From Crambe crambe (taxonomy: Eukaryota; Porifera; Demospongiae; Poecilosclerida; Crambeidae), in the NCBI GenBank assembly GCA_963924555.1, contig OZ004581.1, positions 1,054,001 to 1,118,000 of the forward strand: a stretch of 64,000 bases of DNA. The letters are read 5' to 3'. Numbering within the stretch: position 1 is the stretch's first letter; the number at the start of each line of letters is the position of its first letter. Positions 34,276 through 45,270 of the stretch are shown here, piece by piece. The translations under genes and the position numbers were made by a program. The notes below the pieces were generated by a model that saw nothing but the letters and a program-made list of their open reading frames with translations, made no database searches and had not been told where the DNA came from.

Positions 34276-34340
34276 TTCATTCCTGTAAATTGAATTAAAA
34301 TGGAGACTGTCTGTTATTGTCACATGATCTATTACATACA

Positions 34341-34462
34341 GTTCACTCTGTGGAATCCACTGAAAGACATCACTAACAATTGGGTGCAGTGGGTGATGGT
34401 GTTATTGTTGGAGGCTCTGTGGTTGATGCTGACTTTCCTAATAACAGTCAAGGGCTGTCCTA
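34341..34462 (+). pseudogene. Extra HGSNAT exon 10
   Basis: A full 122-base exon 10 with the copy-2 intron sequence and acceptor (tacatacag) in front. The donor is lost (ccta-gtgcc instead of cctag-gtatg), followed directly by intron-11-type sequence (ccaacaaaaagtact-like). It lies after copy 3's exon 14, so it is a separate fragment. Confidence 0.9.
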
Positions 34463-35004
34463 GTGCCAAAATAATTTTTAATCGACAAAAAGTACTTATT
34501 GTTACTACCTTTATGGAAAAATATGTATGGGTGAGATAATCCAGCACAAGCTACCCGACATATATTTAGGGATTGTTGGCTGGATATACAGAACAAAGAT
34601 TGATCCCATTTCCATCCTTCTTGTTTCCTTACTTTTTTGAGCAGTGGTCATCCCTACATCTTTTTTCATTTCACGAAATGATTTTTCCCTTACTTGTTCC
34701 TGGTTTTTTTCCCTCTCTTTTATGGTTTTAGCTATGTATAGAGTTCATTCTTCTATGTGTATGCAGGGACAGATGAAAGAAGAATAGTTCTCCAATAGCT
34801 CTCCAGCATACCAGCCCAATCATTATCAACAAGTCAAGGTGTTGTGTTATTGTTGAGCTATATTTGGAGGTCGAAGATGCTGAAATAGAGTCTACCGTGG
34901 TGAATCTAAATCCCCGAGTCGATACAGTAGTCTATCATCATTATATATCTAGAGCTAGCTATTTTTAAAATATTTTTATTTAAATACTGATCATCGAACC
35001 GAGC
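34463..35004. other. Intergenic, no gene seen
   Basis: Remnant HGSNAT intron sequence to about 34535, then unrecognised AT-rich DNA. Confidence 0.45.
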
Positions 35005-35475
35005 ATGCTCAGTCTACGAATGGGCACTATGGTGAGGATCTGCTATCTATATCCGTCGTTGATTCTTCTTGTTTTCGGTACTATTTTGTCTTATTCAAAT
35101 GGAGCACAATCTCTTCCGAGTCACAATTTTATAGAGGCAACCTTTTCAGAGAGAGTATCACTGATGCAATTTTAATAGAAGATTCTAGCAAAGGGGAACA
35201 CATAACTGAATCAATTTCTCATGGCAGATTGAGAAGTCATACATCTGATCTAATACGAATAGGAAACCTTCCATCGAGAAATCTCCCATCCGAATCAATG
35301 ATTCTCAGCCTACACATTTGGGAGCAAACAGCAAATGCTCTCAACAACCTGTGTGATCTCCAATGTTGGGCCCATTCTGTGAACATTTTCAAAGTAGTGG
35401 AGCCATCAGTGAAAGAAGAAGGAGCTAATATTTTTCACTTTGAAGCGAGTGAAGAAAGCTGCCTAACATTTTAAT
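35005..35475 (+). pseudogene. Possible broken or spliced small secreted-protein gene
   Basis: From ATG 35005 a frame encodes MLSLRMGTMVRICYLYPSLI and LLVFGTILSYSNGAQSLPS, which looks like a signal peptide, but stops at 35175. A second frame, open without stop from upstream of 35005 to 35475, encodes ESQFYRGNLFRESITDAILI and LRSHTSDLIRIGNLPSRNLP, ending HFEASEESCLTF. A frameshift or a short intron would join them. No family recognised and no paralogue in the window. Confidence 0.3.
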
Positions 35476-36330
35476 TAGTCTCGCGAACCAGCCTAAATAT
35501 TTGTCGATTAAATTTTTGACGAAATTGGTAACACAAAAATAATAAAATAGCACTAGGATATTTTAGAATGTACATAGTCTGTTCAAATAAAAAGAGAACA
35601 GCATGTTTGTGGTGTGGCTATATTGTTACATCATTTCATTTTTAGAATGACAATAGTGATGATGATGATGACCAAAAAACACCATAAGATTACGTTCAGA
35701 CCATTCTCTGGAACCGAAGGTAGATGTTCTGAAATACAATTTATAGTATTTATTAGTGGGTGCATGGCTGTCTTTTTTAATAATGCACTATAGCATGGTA
35801 GCCATGATCATAATGCACTAAATAAAGCATGGTAGCCATGATCTGATGCAAGCAAATTTGCACAGCAAAACTGTACAGTCTAGCAGAGGTCAGTAGCTAC
35901 CTGGATAACTTTGAGCGCCTTTACTGTTAAAGCATACCTTCACAAATCGGAAAAAGTGATAGAAGAATAATTAGGGAAAAGAATATTGACATCTTAGACG
36001 GGGAACCAGATGGATCGTTCAGAAAATCGATTTCTGTTCTTGCAATGTCGATGACGGATAAAAAATAATGACTGCACCGCCAATAATTTATTCAGAGAAT
36101 GGGTGGGTAGTCTCGTACACGCGAGATCATGGGGGCGTGGTCTGATATTAACAGGACGTGATGGTTAATTATGCATGCATGAATATAATTAAGTAATCAA
36201 GGTTTAACTGTACTTTGGATAGCCAAGCCTACTTGAATTTTAAGGGCAAAAAACCTTTACCAAAATTTTGGTTATTAGCATAATTTTTTGTAAATTCAAT
36301 AATTTGCTGACAAAATTGGATTGGACATAA
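35476..36330. other. Intergenic, no gene seen
   Basis: No open exon. A segment of 36330-36500 (gcagccttatagctgcaaaa, gtgttctgtggtgtt) recurs at 43410-43570, marking the edge of a duplicated block that includes the PXK-like fragments. Confidence 0.5.
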
Positions 36331-36559
36331 ACTCAGTATTAAGTTTGCACAGCCTTATAGCTGCAAAAAATATGCAAATCTGGATATTTTAGTTGCTATT
36401 CATTTCTACTTCTTTGTATTTTACATGTCCTTTTGTCCTGAACTTATTAACAGTGTTCTGTGGTGTTATTACAGGCAGACTTGAAGAATGGTAGCTCAAG
36501 AATCTGTCATGATACAGAAAGGACCAAATACGTATATAGAAGACAATCACTGTTTCATG

Positions 36560-37907
36560 CAACTGATGCTACGGCTAAATTCATCAGCAAATGCATACTG
36601 CAGTTCTTCCTTTAGCTTTGGTACTTTGATGAACTCATACTCTTCCTTTGAGGGATGAGTTCTCTCATCTCATAGATCACATGACCTGAAACAAACAATG
36701 GTGAGCTAGCTATACTGTTTCATGCAACTTATGTCACTGATGCTATGGCTAAATTCATCACCAAATACATACTGCAGTGCTTCCTTTAGCTTTGGTACTT
36801 CAATTCTTCCTTTGAGGGATGAAAATCATCTCATACAACACATGACCTGAAACAAAGATGAGTTCTCTCATAAAAATCATCTCATAGCTACAACACATGA
36901 CCTGAAACAAAGATGAGTTCTCTCATAAAAATCATCTCATACAACACATGACCTGCATGAAACAAAGATGAGTTCTCTCATAAAAATCATCTCATACAAC
37001 ACATGACCTGCATGAAACAAAGATGAGTTCTCTCATAAAAATCATCTCATACAACACATGACCTGAAACAAAGATGAGTTCTCTTATAAAATCATCTCAT
37101 ATAACACATGACCTGAAACAAACAATAGTGAGCTAACTATATATTTTTACATACCAAACATGATGACATCTATAAACTCTTCTCTGCAACTTGAGTATAG
37201 ATTATAGCAACTTGTCCTGTATCCTGTTCTCATATCCCCCTAGTCAAGATGGGGAAACCCATACAAGTACACTCCATTGCCTGGTGAGGAATATGTGAAT
37301 GAAGTGATCGAGTTAGCTTTAGCTGCATCATGTCATTTACTGTTAGAATCTGGTGACCAAAGCTTGCAATTTGTTGTGGAGTTAGTGGATTTCGTCTTCC
37401 TTCTTCGATTGCAGTCATCTTACTCTCCCAACCATCCATAGGTTTAGTCTGGTAGCTAGATAAACTATTATTAGAAAACTTGTACTAGCTACAACCTGCA
37501 TGAGGGAGCCCTCTTCCTGAAAAGGGTAGAGCGGCGATTTCCATTCACCTTCTTATACTTACACTCCACCAGTGGAAGGAGGAAGGGACACTGTACAATA
37601 TCAGTGCAAGCAATGACTAGGATTCAGCTAGATTCCACCCACATACTTACTAACATGCACCTTGTACCATTTTGACAAGCTTTTTTTTTTTTTATACGAA
37701 AACAAAATTGAACAAAATAATAATTAGTAATTACAACAAGTGCTGTACACACCTGGGAAAGATCCTGAGTGAGTTCTGATAGTGAGATATTAGCTCTATA
37801 AAGTAGCTGGTATGTATGCTCATATTTTTTTTCCTTCCATGTCACAGATTTTAATGAATGCAATATTAACAATGAGAAATCTGTGTCAACACATGTGGAA
37901 CTCATTC
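36560..37907 (-). pseudogene. PXK-like kinase-homology gene, fragment A
   Basis: Minus-strand exons with PXK-family patterns: 37753-37907 (KSVTWKEKKYEHTYQLLYRA, SELTQDLSQ), 37496-37590 (CPFLLPLVECKYKKVNGN), 37340-37448 (NPLTPQQIASFGHQILT), 37155-37280 (AMECTCMGFP, then GYRTSCYNLYSSCREEFIDV and IMFG), and degenerate copies of the next exon (36580-36690, 36740-36860). PXK proteins combine a PX domain with a kinase-like domain and regulate endosomal and ion-pump traffic; only kinase-homology pieces are seen here. Exon 37496-37590 is scrambled at its 3' end and exon 37155-37280 has lost the HxHTGNIFVE segment still seen in fragment B. It is dead or assembled from dead parts. Family call is from recalled motifs. 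Confidence 0.6.
36851..37115. repeat. Tandem 55-60-base units derived from a PXK-like exon start
   Basis: About five units of gatgagttctctcataaaaa-tcatctcatacaacacatga-cctgaaacaaa. Each carries the acceptor (minus strand gtttcag) and first codons of the kinase-homology exon. It is a truncated amplification next to the full exon copies. Confidence 0.85.
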
Positions 37908-38483
37908 CTGCAGATGCAATGCTGGATATGTTCTTGACTCTGACATGAGGGGGTGCTCAGGTGAGACATAATTATAGCTAATAGCTACATAGGCGTAGGA
38001 AGCAATTTCACTTTGGGGGGGCTAGATTTTGAACTATGTAGTTCTAGTTCGGCCATGGCGAGGGGGAAGGTGCAGGAGGGGATGTGCCCCCTCCCACGTG
38101 GAAAATTTTAACCACCTCTTGGAGGCAGATTTTGATTTTGCACTTCACCTTTAACCCTTACACAATAATTATCAGTATAGTAATAATAACTACTGATTAG
38201 CTAGAAATATTGATGATTAGCTAGAGCCCCCTCAGCCCCCCTGGTTCCTATGCCTATGTAATAATAATTAATAACAACTCTACATGTGGTTTATATGGGA
38301 CATGTCTGGGGTACATGTATCTTGGTCTGTAAGAATTGTAAAGTGTCATTATAACATGATGCACTTTGAAATCATACAATAGTTTGCAGGTGAGATAATC
38401 TTCCCTGATCATCCAGATTCTCTCACTCCTTCGTCCTATAAGGATCATAAGTGACAGATGGATCAAGGTCATGCAAGCCTTAC

Positions 38484-39120
38484 CTATCTCAAAATTTGGG
38501 TATAAAATATCTCCTTAGCAGCTGCTATGTTATCAGGTGTTTTCCAGCTTTCAGTTGTCAGAGTAGGAACCTTTTTATCTCTCTCCTCTTTCTTTCTTAT
38601 TTTCTCTTCCCCCACTACTTTATCTCTAACTTGTTTAAGTAAATCATTAGCTCCAGAAGATAAAGCCTATAATTATTATTATAAAGTAAACCAGTTCTGC
38701 TATGAACTAACTTCAGATTCTGTTGTACTTGCACGTTGAGTGGCAATGAATTTGTGAAAACATGATAGTTAGCTTTAGTAATAGCTAAATGAGTGTAGCT
38801 ACATGCAGTGGATGTTTAGTCTCGTCAGAGCTATGTAATCCTTTTTGCTTGTGATTATAGCAAAGATTCTTCTGAGAACTTCTCTCACTTCATCATCCTC
38901 CACTTTCTGATAGTCTTCATCAGTAGGGAACACATGCCCAGGTTCAAACCCACATGCCATTTCAGATATCACATGACCTGAAAAAGTGCCACCAGTGGTA
39001 CTAGGACAAATCCCTTATGCACTCATGCTCACCAAACATAATTCCATCAATCTGTCTAAGGCGGTCTTTTTTCTCAATGTCTCGGTAAAGGCATGTCCTG
39101 TATCCTAGCAACACATCTCT
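38484..39120 (-). CDS. PXK-like gene 3' part, fragment C
   Basis: Three exon-like segments. 39033 to about 39120 reads DVLLGYRTCLYRDIEKKDRL and RQIDGIMFG with donor gtgagc. 38889-38977 reads HVISEMACGFEPGHVFPTDE and DYQKVEDDE with donor gtgaga; it could instead run on to VREVLRRIFAIIT. 38484-38666 reads ALSSGANDLLKQVRDKVVGE, a Lys/Glu-rich stretch, and SWKTPDNIAAAKEIF, ending with TAG. The first two join in phase (G|GT). Unlike fragments A and B, no frameshift is seen, so this may be the tail of a working gene; its upstream exons are missing to the right, where HGSNAT remains begin at 39.8 kb. Membership of the third segment is inference. Confidence 0.45.
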
Positions 39121-39859
39121 TCAGTGATGAAGATGCTTAATTCCAGTACACACACTGGATGATCAAGTATGTGTAGTTTTGGCAGACATGAGATGATATG
39201 ACAAAAACCTGTAGATTAGCTATCATGCTATTTCCAGAAGGCTTTAAGCAATACGTAGAAACCCAGCAACCTAGCTTGAAGTTCTAGTTCTACATCTCTA
39301 TTGAAATGCCTCTCTTCTGAAGTTTAGTTAATGTGAAGTGCTTCTTTTAGAAACAGCTCCTTATGAACATATGAACCAGGGATCACTAATTACTTAATAG
39401 GAGAAGCAGACAATTGAAAGGATTGATCATCACACATTCAGTATATTGACAAGGACTACCAAATTCAATGCAGGGCCGCCGGAACCGCTCCGGCTGGTCA
39501 GGCCAAAACCGGACCACTCGTCGATCGAACAACATTGGTAATGGTCGTCAACATTAAAAAATTGCCCACGTGTTCAACCGTTAATATAGGCGGGTGTGGT
39601 TATAAAGTGGGCGTGGTCAGTAAAATTTTTTCTGCGCGCTTACGCGCGCATATTCAGCCTGACCATGTACCACCTCAAAATTGCTTCCGGCGGCTCTGCT
39701 GAATGCCCTCCAATAATCTCTCTAAGTGATTTCACATTGCAAGGAGCTAACATACATTACATAGGTGGCTACTCTAATTCAGCAGTTTATAGCTACAAAG
39801 GATCTCAAGAGTCAACATCAATACCTCCCCCTGGAAGTCTATTATGCCAGCATTGTGCT

Positions 39860-42029
39860 GGGAAACAACCACATCTATACAGCTCCCCTACTGCAAAGGT
39901 ACTAGATAGACAGGTGCCAAGGAATAAATTTCCAACAAAAAGTACTATTATTGTTATCACCTTTATGGAAAAATATACAGAGCAAAGCAAAGATACTGTG
40001 AGTGGCCAGTTGTGTGAAAGATACTATTTTTGTTACTACCTTTGTGGAAAAATATATACAGAGCATCCTGACCAAAACTAATTATTTCCAACAAAAATAC
40101 TACTACTTTTGTGGAAAAATATGAATGGGTGAAGCTGTTGCTAGTGATTTTCCATCAGGAACAACTTAGGTTGACTAGCCATGACCATAATAAATTATCA
40201 GTGACCTACTGTGACCTACAACAAGTCAGACATTTTATTTCATGATATCCACACCAATGACACCATGTTTGCAGCATCTGTACAGACTGGACTTGAACTA
40301 TGACCATGAGGGGGTCCTTGGCTCCCTCAATTCAATCATGTTGTGTTATTTTGGGGTTCAGTCTTTGTCAGATTCATCATATGGGGACTCTCATTGGTAA
40401 GAGAGTACAGTAAACCTCCGAACAACGGCCAAGTTCGGGACAGGTTTTTTGACCTTTGTAGAGAGGTTGGCTCTTCTCAAATATTATAGGAAAGGTCATT
40501 TCGTTCCATTCAGTTTGGCAATTGTAGTGCTTTTCGGAGTCCCCTCCTAGATTCAATCCAGTCTGCACTGGGATATTGTCCAGCAGACCCCCTTATGGCA
40601 GAGTGTTGAGGTAAAAAAACAACAAAAAACCACATCATCAAAGATAAGAATACCCACAAGATTCAATCCAGCCTGCACTGGGGATAGGCTTAGGTAGATT
40701 ATGCCAGCATAATTTTGGGAATAATCGGGACTTCCTGGAATCAAGCATAATGCCGAGCTTCTGCAAGCCTGAAAACCAAGACTTCTGTCACTCTTAACTG
40801 CCTGAGATGGTTTCTTGCTACACTGTGACAGTGTCTAGCTATACCAATACCTAAGACCTGAATCATTATTATGAACAACTACTTGCAGCTGTTAGTTTAT
40901 GGCAATGGCTAAGCTACTTCTAGCTCTGCTACTGCTACTGGTGGACTGGGCAAGCATAATCATTAGCTTATTTTGAGAATAATAGTGGGAATAATTGGTG
41001 TATTTTAGGGAATAATTGGTGCATTTGAGGGAATAATTGGTGCATTTGAGGGAATAATAGGTAGCATTTTGGAGCATTATGGAATAGAATAACTGGAGAA
41101 ATCTTGAGCATAATCTACCTAAGCCTAACTGGGGAGAATTTTTAGTACTCCAGCACTAACTGTATGTGGGTAGGCAATCAATATTCATTGCTGGAATTTA
41201 CAGTGGCAGAGTCAACTGGCCATTCAATAATCATGATAATTTGTTTGTCATCTACCATCTGTGATTGTAGAGAGTGCCAATAATAAAACCAGCATGTTTA
41301 TGGTACTATTTTTATGGTAATGGTTCAAGATGTGACGCTTTGGTTGCCATGGCAGTTGGTGTGGGTGGTAAGGCAGTATTTCCAGAGCTAGTGATCTTTT
41401 CTCCTACACAACATAGCGATTGCAAATCTATGCCTCATCCTTAATATTCGATACTTCAATGATTCATTCAATAACCCTGCTAGCAATAACACTGCTTCAT
41501 TAATAGGTGTAAGCTTTAAGATACTTCTCCATTCATGCATATAGCTATATTTGTCAAGTAAAATTTAATGCAGGATGTGGTCTTTTAGCTACCTTGTATG
41601 GCTTGGTCATTAATTAACTCTAATTTTATTTTCTTGCAGAGTGTACTTGGCACTGTGCTGTGTCTAGGGCAAAAGAATGAAGGGATTATCCCTTTAAACA
41701 AAAATTTATGGTAATTCATCCAATGGTGCATGGCAGTTTAATGAATGAACCATTGCAATTAATTCTTCTGAATTGAGTGTATAACAGTTTAGTCTCTCGA
41801 TCCTGGTCCTTCTCTACAAAAAATTGCCACGGTTTCATTTTCGAGCCCAGCACCATTATAAATATACCAGCACATTCTCACAGTGAAGAATAGTTAAATT
41901 ATTTATGACTTTATAGGTCTCTATCTTTTATCTTGGTGATGGGAGGGACAGGGTACCTGGTATTGGCTCTGTTCTATCTCTCCATTGATGTCATTCACTG
42001 GTGGAATGGTTCTCCCTTCAAATATCCAG
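39860..42029 (+). pseudogene. HGSNAT copy 4, partial
   Basis: Pieces in copy-2 order: end of exon 11 (39860-39898), exon 12 with a 43-base deletion that breaks the frame (40275-40396), intact exon 13 (41640-41710) and intact exon 14 (41917-42029) with good splice sites. Exons 1-10 and 15 are missing. A 443-bp inverted-repeat element sits in its intron 12. Confidence 0.92.
40685..41127. mobile_element. 443-bp element with 20-base terminal inverted repeats (taggcttaggtagattatgc)
   Basis: Ends are perfect reverse complements (taggcttaggtagattatgc / gcataatctacctaagccta). The interior has tandem gaataattggtgcatttgag. A second copy is at 52083-52502, an end at 42321-42365 and an inner piece at 48059-48181. 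No transposase. Confidence 0.88.
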
Positions 42030-42636
42030 GTATGTTATCCACATTCTGCTCTTACTTCTTGGGTTGTTCATGCCAATTTCTGGCAATATTCTGTCACAAC
42101 TAGATGCACAACTGTACAATATAGCTGTGTGATGGGCATGCCTAAAATAATCACAACGTAGGGCTCACACTAACACTATTTTTGTCCGGACATGATTATC
42201 TATGCAGTTTCTAATGTATAGCTATAATAGAAGATTGACCTGCATTACCTATTCATATCTGGTCATGAATATGAATCTCATTAAGTGTTAATGAGATTCA
42301 TATTCATTACAGTACCAGGACTAGGCTTAGGTAGATTATGCTCAAGATAGGTTTCTCCAGTTATTCTATTCCACAAAGCAGCTGGAGCATGTAGTGAGGT
42401 ACTGCGAAGATTAAGGCCACCATGACTGCTGGGGAGGCTTGCCTTAAGCCATGACCAATCAGATAAACTCAACTGTCAGCTAGTTAGCTAGTAATGATAA
42501 AAGCTAGTTAGCTAGTAATTCTTTTGCACTACATGCCAAGTCTTGCATGTAGTGAGTTGCATATGAATAAACTATAAAATTTAGTACACCACAACTGTAG
42601 CTATAGGTATCACATAACAGAGAGAAAACCTGAATG

Positions 42637-42976
42637 TTATAAGCCTTTGCTTTCGTCTTTAAAGGTGCTCCATTTCTCCATCATGCTCTTCACCTGCTTT
42701 TCCTTGGAGCCTGGTAAAGAGAACTCGCCCTTCTTTGAAGCCTTGCTCTCTGGAGTGACAGTCGGTGTCGTAGTCACTGGCATGCTGGATGGGCTCTGTG
42801 GATAAGTGGGCATGGTACCATAATTTCCATAGTAGGGATAGTTTCCATATGTCGCTGCTCTGTACATCCCCTGATAGTACTGAGGCTGCATTCCATAGGC
42901 GGCACCGTATGTAGCAGCAGCTGCTTGCTGCATGTAGGCCTGAGCATAGTTGTAGTTTTGTGCATATGCAGTTGCT
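42637..42976 (-). CDS. Tyr/Ala/Gln-rich last exon of an unidentified gene
   Basis: Minus-strand exon with acceptor ttctgcag and an open frame of 112 codons to a TAG stop. It reads ATAYAQNYNYAQAYMQQAAA, then YGAAYGMQPQYYQGMYRAAT, PTYPQSPSSMPVTTTPTVT and a charged end KQVKSMMEKWSTFKDESKGL. The low-complexity Y/Q/A composition and charged tail resemble C-termini of RNA-binding or splicing proteins, but I cannot name the family. Upstream exons are not identified: the adjoining minus-strand frame continues through SASMSAPMYGILQ. It could be a retrocopy or gene fragment carried in by duplication. Confidence 0.5.
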
Positions 42977-43086
42977 CTGCAGAATACCATACATTGGAGC
43001 AGACATGGATGCTGAGACCAGATGCACTTTTGCTGCAGCAATGTGTTTGTGGAGCAAACAACAGAGTAAGTCTAGAGTCACAAGAG

Positions 43087-43350
43087 ATGGAGGATCTTCA
43101 CTCCTCCTTCTTGCTCTTTGAAGAGACTCTTCATTCAGTAGCGTTGCCAGAGGGAGAAGCTGTAATGACAGACGACTTAGGAGTACAGATACATAAACGA
43201 TTCTTTCCGAAGAAGTGGAGATGTCCTTGCCTAGCACTGATGTTGCTAAGCGTTTTTATTGCAGTTGGAATCACCTTCGTCCCATTAGTGTATCTAGTAA
43301 GACCTCATTTCAATGAATTGGCCTTAGCAATACACGCAGCAAGGCCTTAG
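43087..43350 (+). CDS. Putative single-pass membrane microprotein
   Basis: 87-codon frame starting MEDLHSSFLLFEETLHSVAL, then VMTDDLGVQIHKRFFPKKW, a Cys pair and one hydrophobic helix (CLALMLLSVFIAVGITFVPL), ending NELALAIHAARP. The positive cluster before the helix fits a cytosolic N-terminus. The frame also stays open upstream to 42925, overlapping the opposite-strand Tyr-rich exon. It may instead be the first exon of a longer gene. Family unknown. Confidence 0.4.
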   Translation: MEDLHSSFLLFEETLHSVALPEGEAVMTDDLGVQIHKRFFPKKWRCPCLALMLLSVFIAVGITFVPLVYLVRPHFNELALAIHAARP

Positions 43351-43635
43351 CAAGCACTACATGCCGAGTCACTAGGCAGTAGTGACTGCCTAGCAAACGC
43401 AAACTGAGATAAACTCAGTTTGCGCAGCCTTATAGCTGCAAAAAATATGCAAATCTGGATATTTTAGTTGCTATTCATTTCTACTTCTTCTTTGTATTTT
43501 ACATGTCCTTTTGTCCTGAACTTATTAACAGTGTTCTGTGGTGTTGTTACAGGTAAAGAAGCAGACTTGAAGAATGGTAGCTGATATAGAAAGGACCAAA
43601 TATATAGAAGACAATCACTGTTTCATGCAACGTAC

Positions 43636-44122
43636 GTCACTGATGCTACGGCTAAATTCATCAGCAAATGCATACTACAGTGCTTCCTTTAGCTTTGGTA
43701 CTTTGATGGACTCGTACTCTTCCTTTGAGGGATGAGTTCTCTCATAAAAATCATCTCATAGATCACATGACCTGAAACAAACAATGGTGAGCTAGCTATA
43801 CTGTTTCATGCAACTTACGTCACTGATGCTACGGCTAAATTCATCAGCAAATGCATACTGCAGTGCTTCCTTTAGCTTTGGTACTTTGATGGACTCGTAC
43901 TCTTCCTTTGAGGGATGAGTTCTCTCATAAAAATCATCTCATAGATCACATGACCTGAAACAAACAATGGTGAGCTAGCTATACTGTTTCATGCAACTTA
44001 CGTCACTGATGCTACGGCTAAATTCATCAGCAAATGCATACTGCAGTGCTTCCTTTAGCTTTGGTACTTTAATGAACTCGTACTCTTCCTTTGAGGGAAA
44101 ATCATCTCATAGATCACATGAC
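43636..44122 (-). repeat. Three tandem copies of a PXK-like kinase-homology exon
   Basis: Units 43636-43771, 43819-43954 and 44002-44122 each have the acceptor gtttcag|GTCATGTGATC and a donor AGTGAC|gtaagt (gtacgt in the first). Starting in phase (HVIYEMIF) each soon reaches a stop, whereas another frame reads PSKEEYE(S/F)IKVPKLKEA and LQYAFADEFSRSISD throughout. The protein-like frame is thus offset from the splice phase in every unit. Unit spacing is 183 bases. Confidence 0.8.
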
Positions 44123-44506
44123 CTGAAACAAACAATGGTGAGCTAGCTATATTTCTACATACCAAACATGATAACATCTATAAACTCTTCTCCGTGACTT
44201 GAGTATAGATTATAGCGACTTATCCTGTATCCTAGCAATGTGTTCTCATATCCCCCTAGTCAACATGTCCCCCTCCACAAAGATGTTCCCAGTGTGCACA
44301 TGTCCAAGATGGGAAAACCCAGTCCATACAAGTACTCCATTGCCTGGTGAGGAATATGTGAATGAAGTGAGTTAGTTTTAGCTACATAATGAGCCAGAGT
44401 ATAATCCTCACCAAATGCTAAGATGTGCTAGTTAGGTGGTTAAAGTTTTCCTTACCTTTATACACTCTCAATTGTCTTGAACTGGCAGTATCCCACAGAA
44501 TCACAC

Positions 44507-44510
<4 letters not shown>

Positions 44511-44537
<27 letters not shown>
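44511..44537. repeat. Poly-G run
   Basis: About 27 G inside the non-coding stretch between PXK-like exons of fragment B. Confidence 0.9.
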
Positions 44538-44545
44538 AAGATAAA

Positions 44546-45270
44546 AGTTTAAATGAGGCAGTACAGTATGGTATCCCCACTGCTCCGGTCCCCAACACTG
44601 TGTATTACATTCATAAACTGCATCAATCATTTCTAATTATTGGTGACTGTCAGATTAAATGAGCCGTTTTCTTGTCCCAACGCAATATAAATGCCATGGC
44701 AATTGTTTTTTTTGTACACCTTCAACTTCTAACTTGACATGCAGGGGCCTGGGGGCATTTACAACCACATCACAGCTCCCCTGCTGCAAAAGTCAGGTGA
44801 CAAGGAATAAATTTCCAACAAAAAGTACTATTATTGCTATCACTTGTGTGGAAAAATATACAGAGCAAAGAGCAACCAACAGATATTGTGAATGGCCAGT
44901 TGTCTATTTCTAGTCAGGTGACAAGGAATAAATTTCCAACAAAAAGTACTATTATTGCTATCACTTATGTGGAAAAATATACAGAGCAAAGAGCAACCAA
45001 CAGATATTGTGAATGGCCAGTTGTCTATTTTTGTTACTACCTTTGTGTACAGAGAAAACCAGCACTTATTACTTTTGTGGCTGATCAAACTAATTATTTC
45101 CAACAAAAGTACTATTATTGTTACTACTTTGTGGAAATGAGTTTAAATGAGGCAGTACAGTATGGTATCCCCACTGCTCCGGTCCCCAACACTGTGTATT
45201 ACATTCATAAACTGCATCAATCATTTCTAATTATTGGTGACTGTCAGATTAAATGAGCCGTTTTCTTGTC
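44546..45270. repeat. Local duplication of a mixed HGSNAT-derived block
   Basis: The segment from gtttaaatgaggcagtacag to aatgagccgttttcttgtc occurs at 44546-44673 and 45137-45270. Between them, a 120-base unit (gtcaggtgacaaggaataaa to gaatggccagttgtctatt) is tandem at 44794-44912 and 44915-45031, and again at 47095-47210. An exon-11 scrap of HGSNAT (gggcctgggggcatttacaa) is at 44743-44792. No gene. Confidence 0.85.

Noticed and set aside
36851..37115. Regular 55-60-base repeats that could suggest a CRISPR array
   Set aside because: Spacers are not unique; units are truncated copies of a PXK-like exon with its acceptor.
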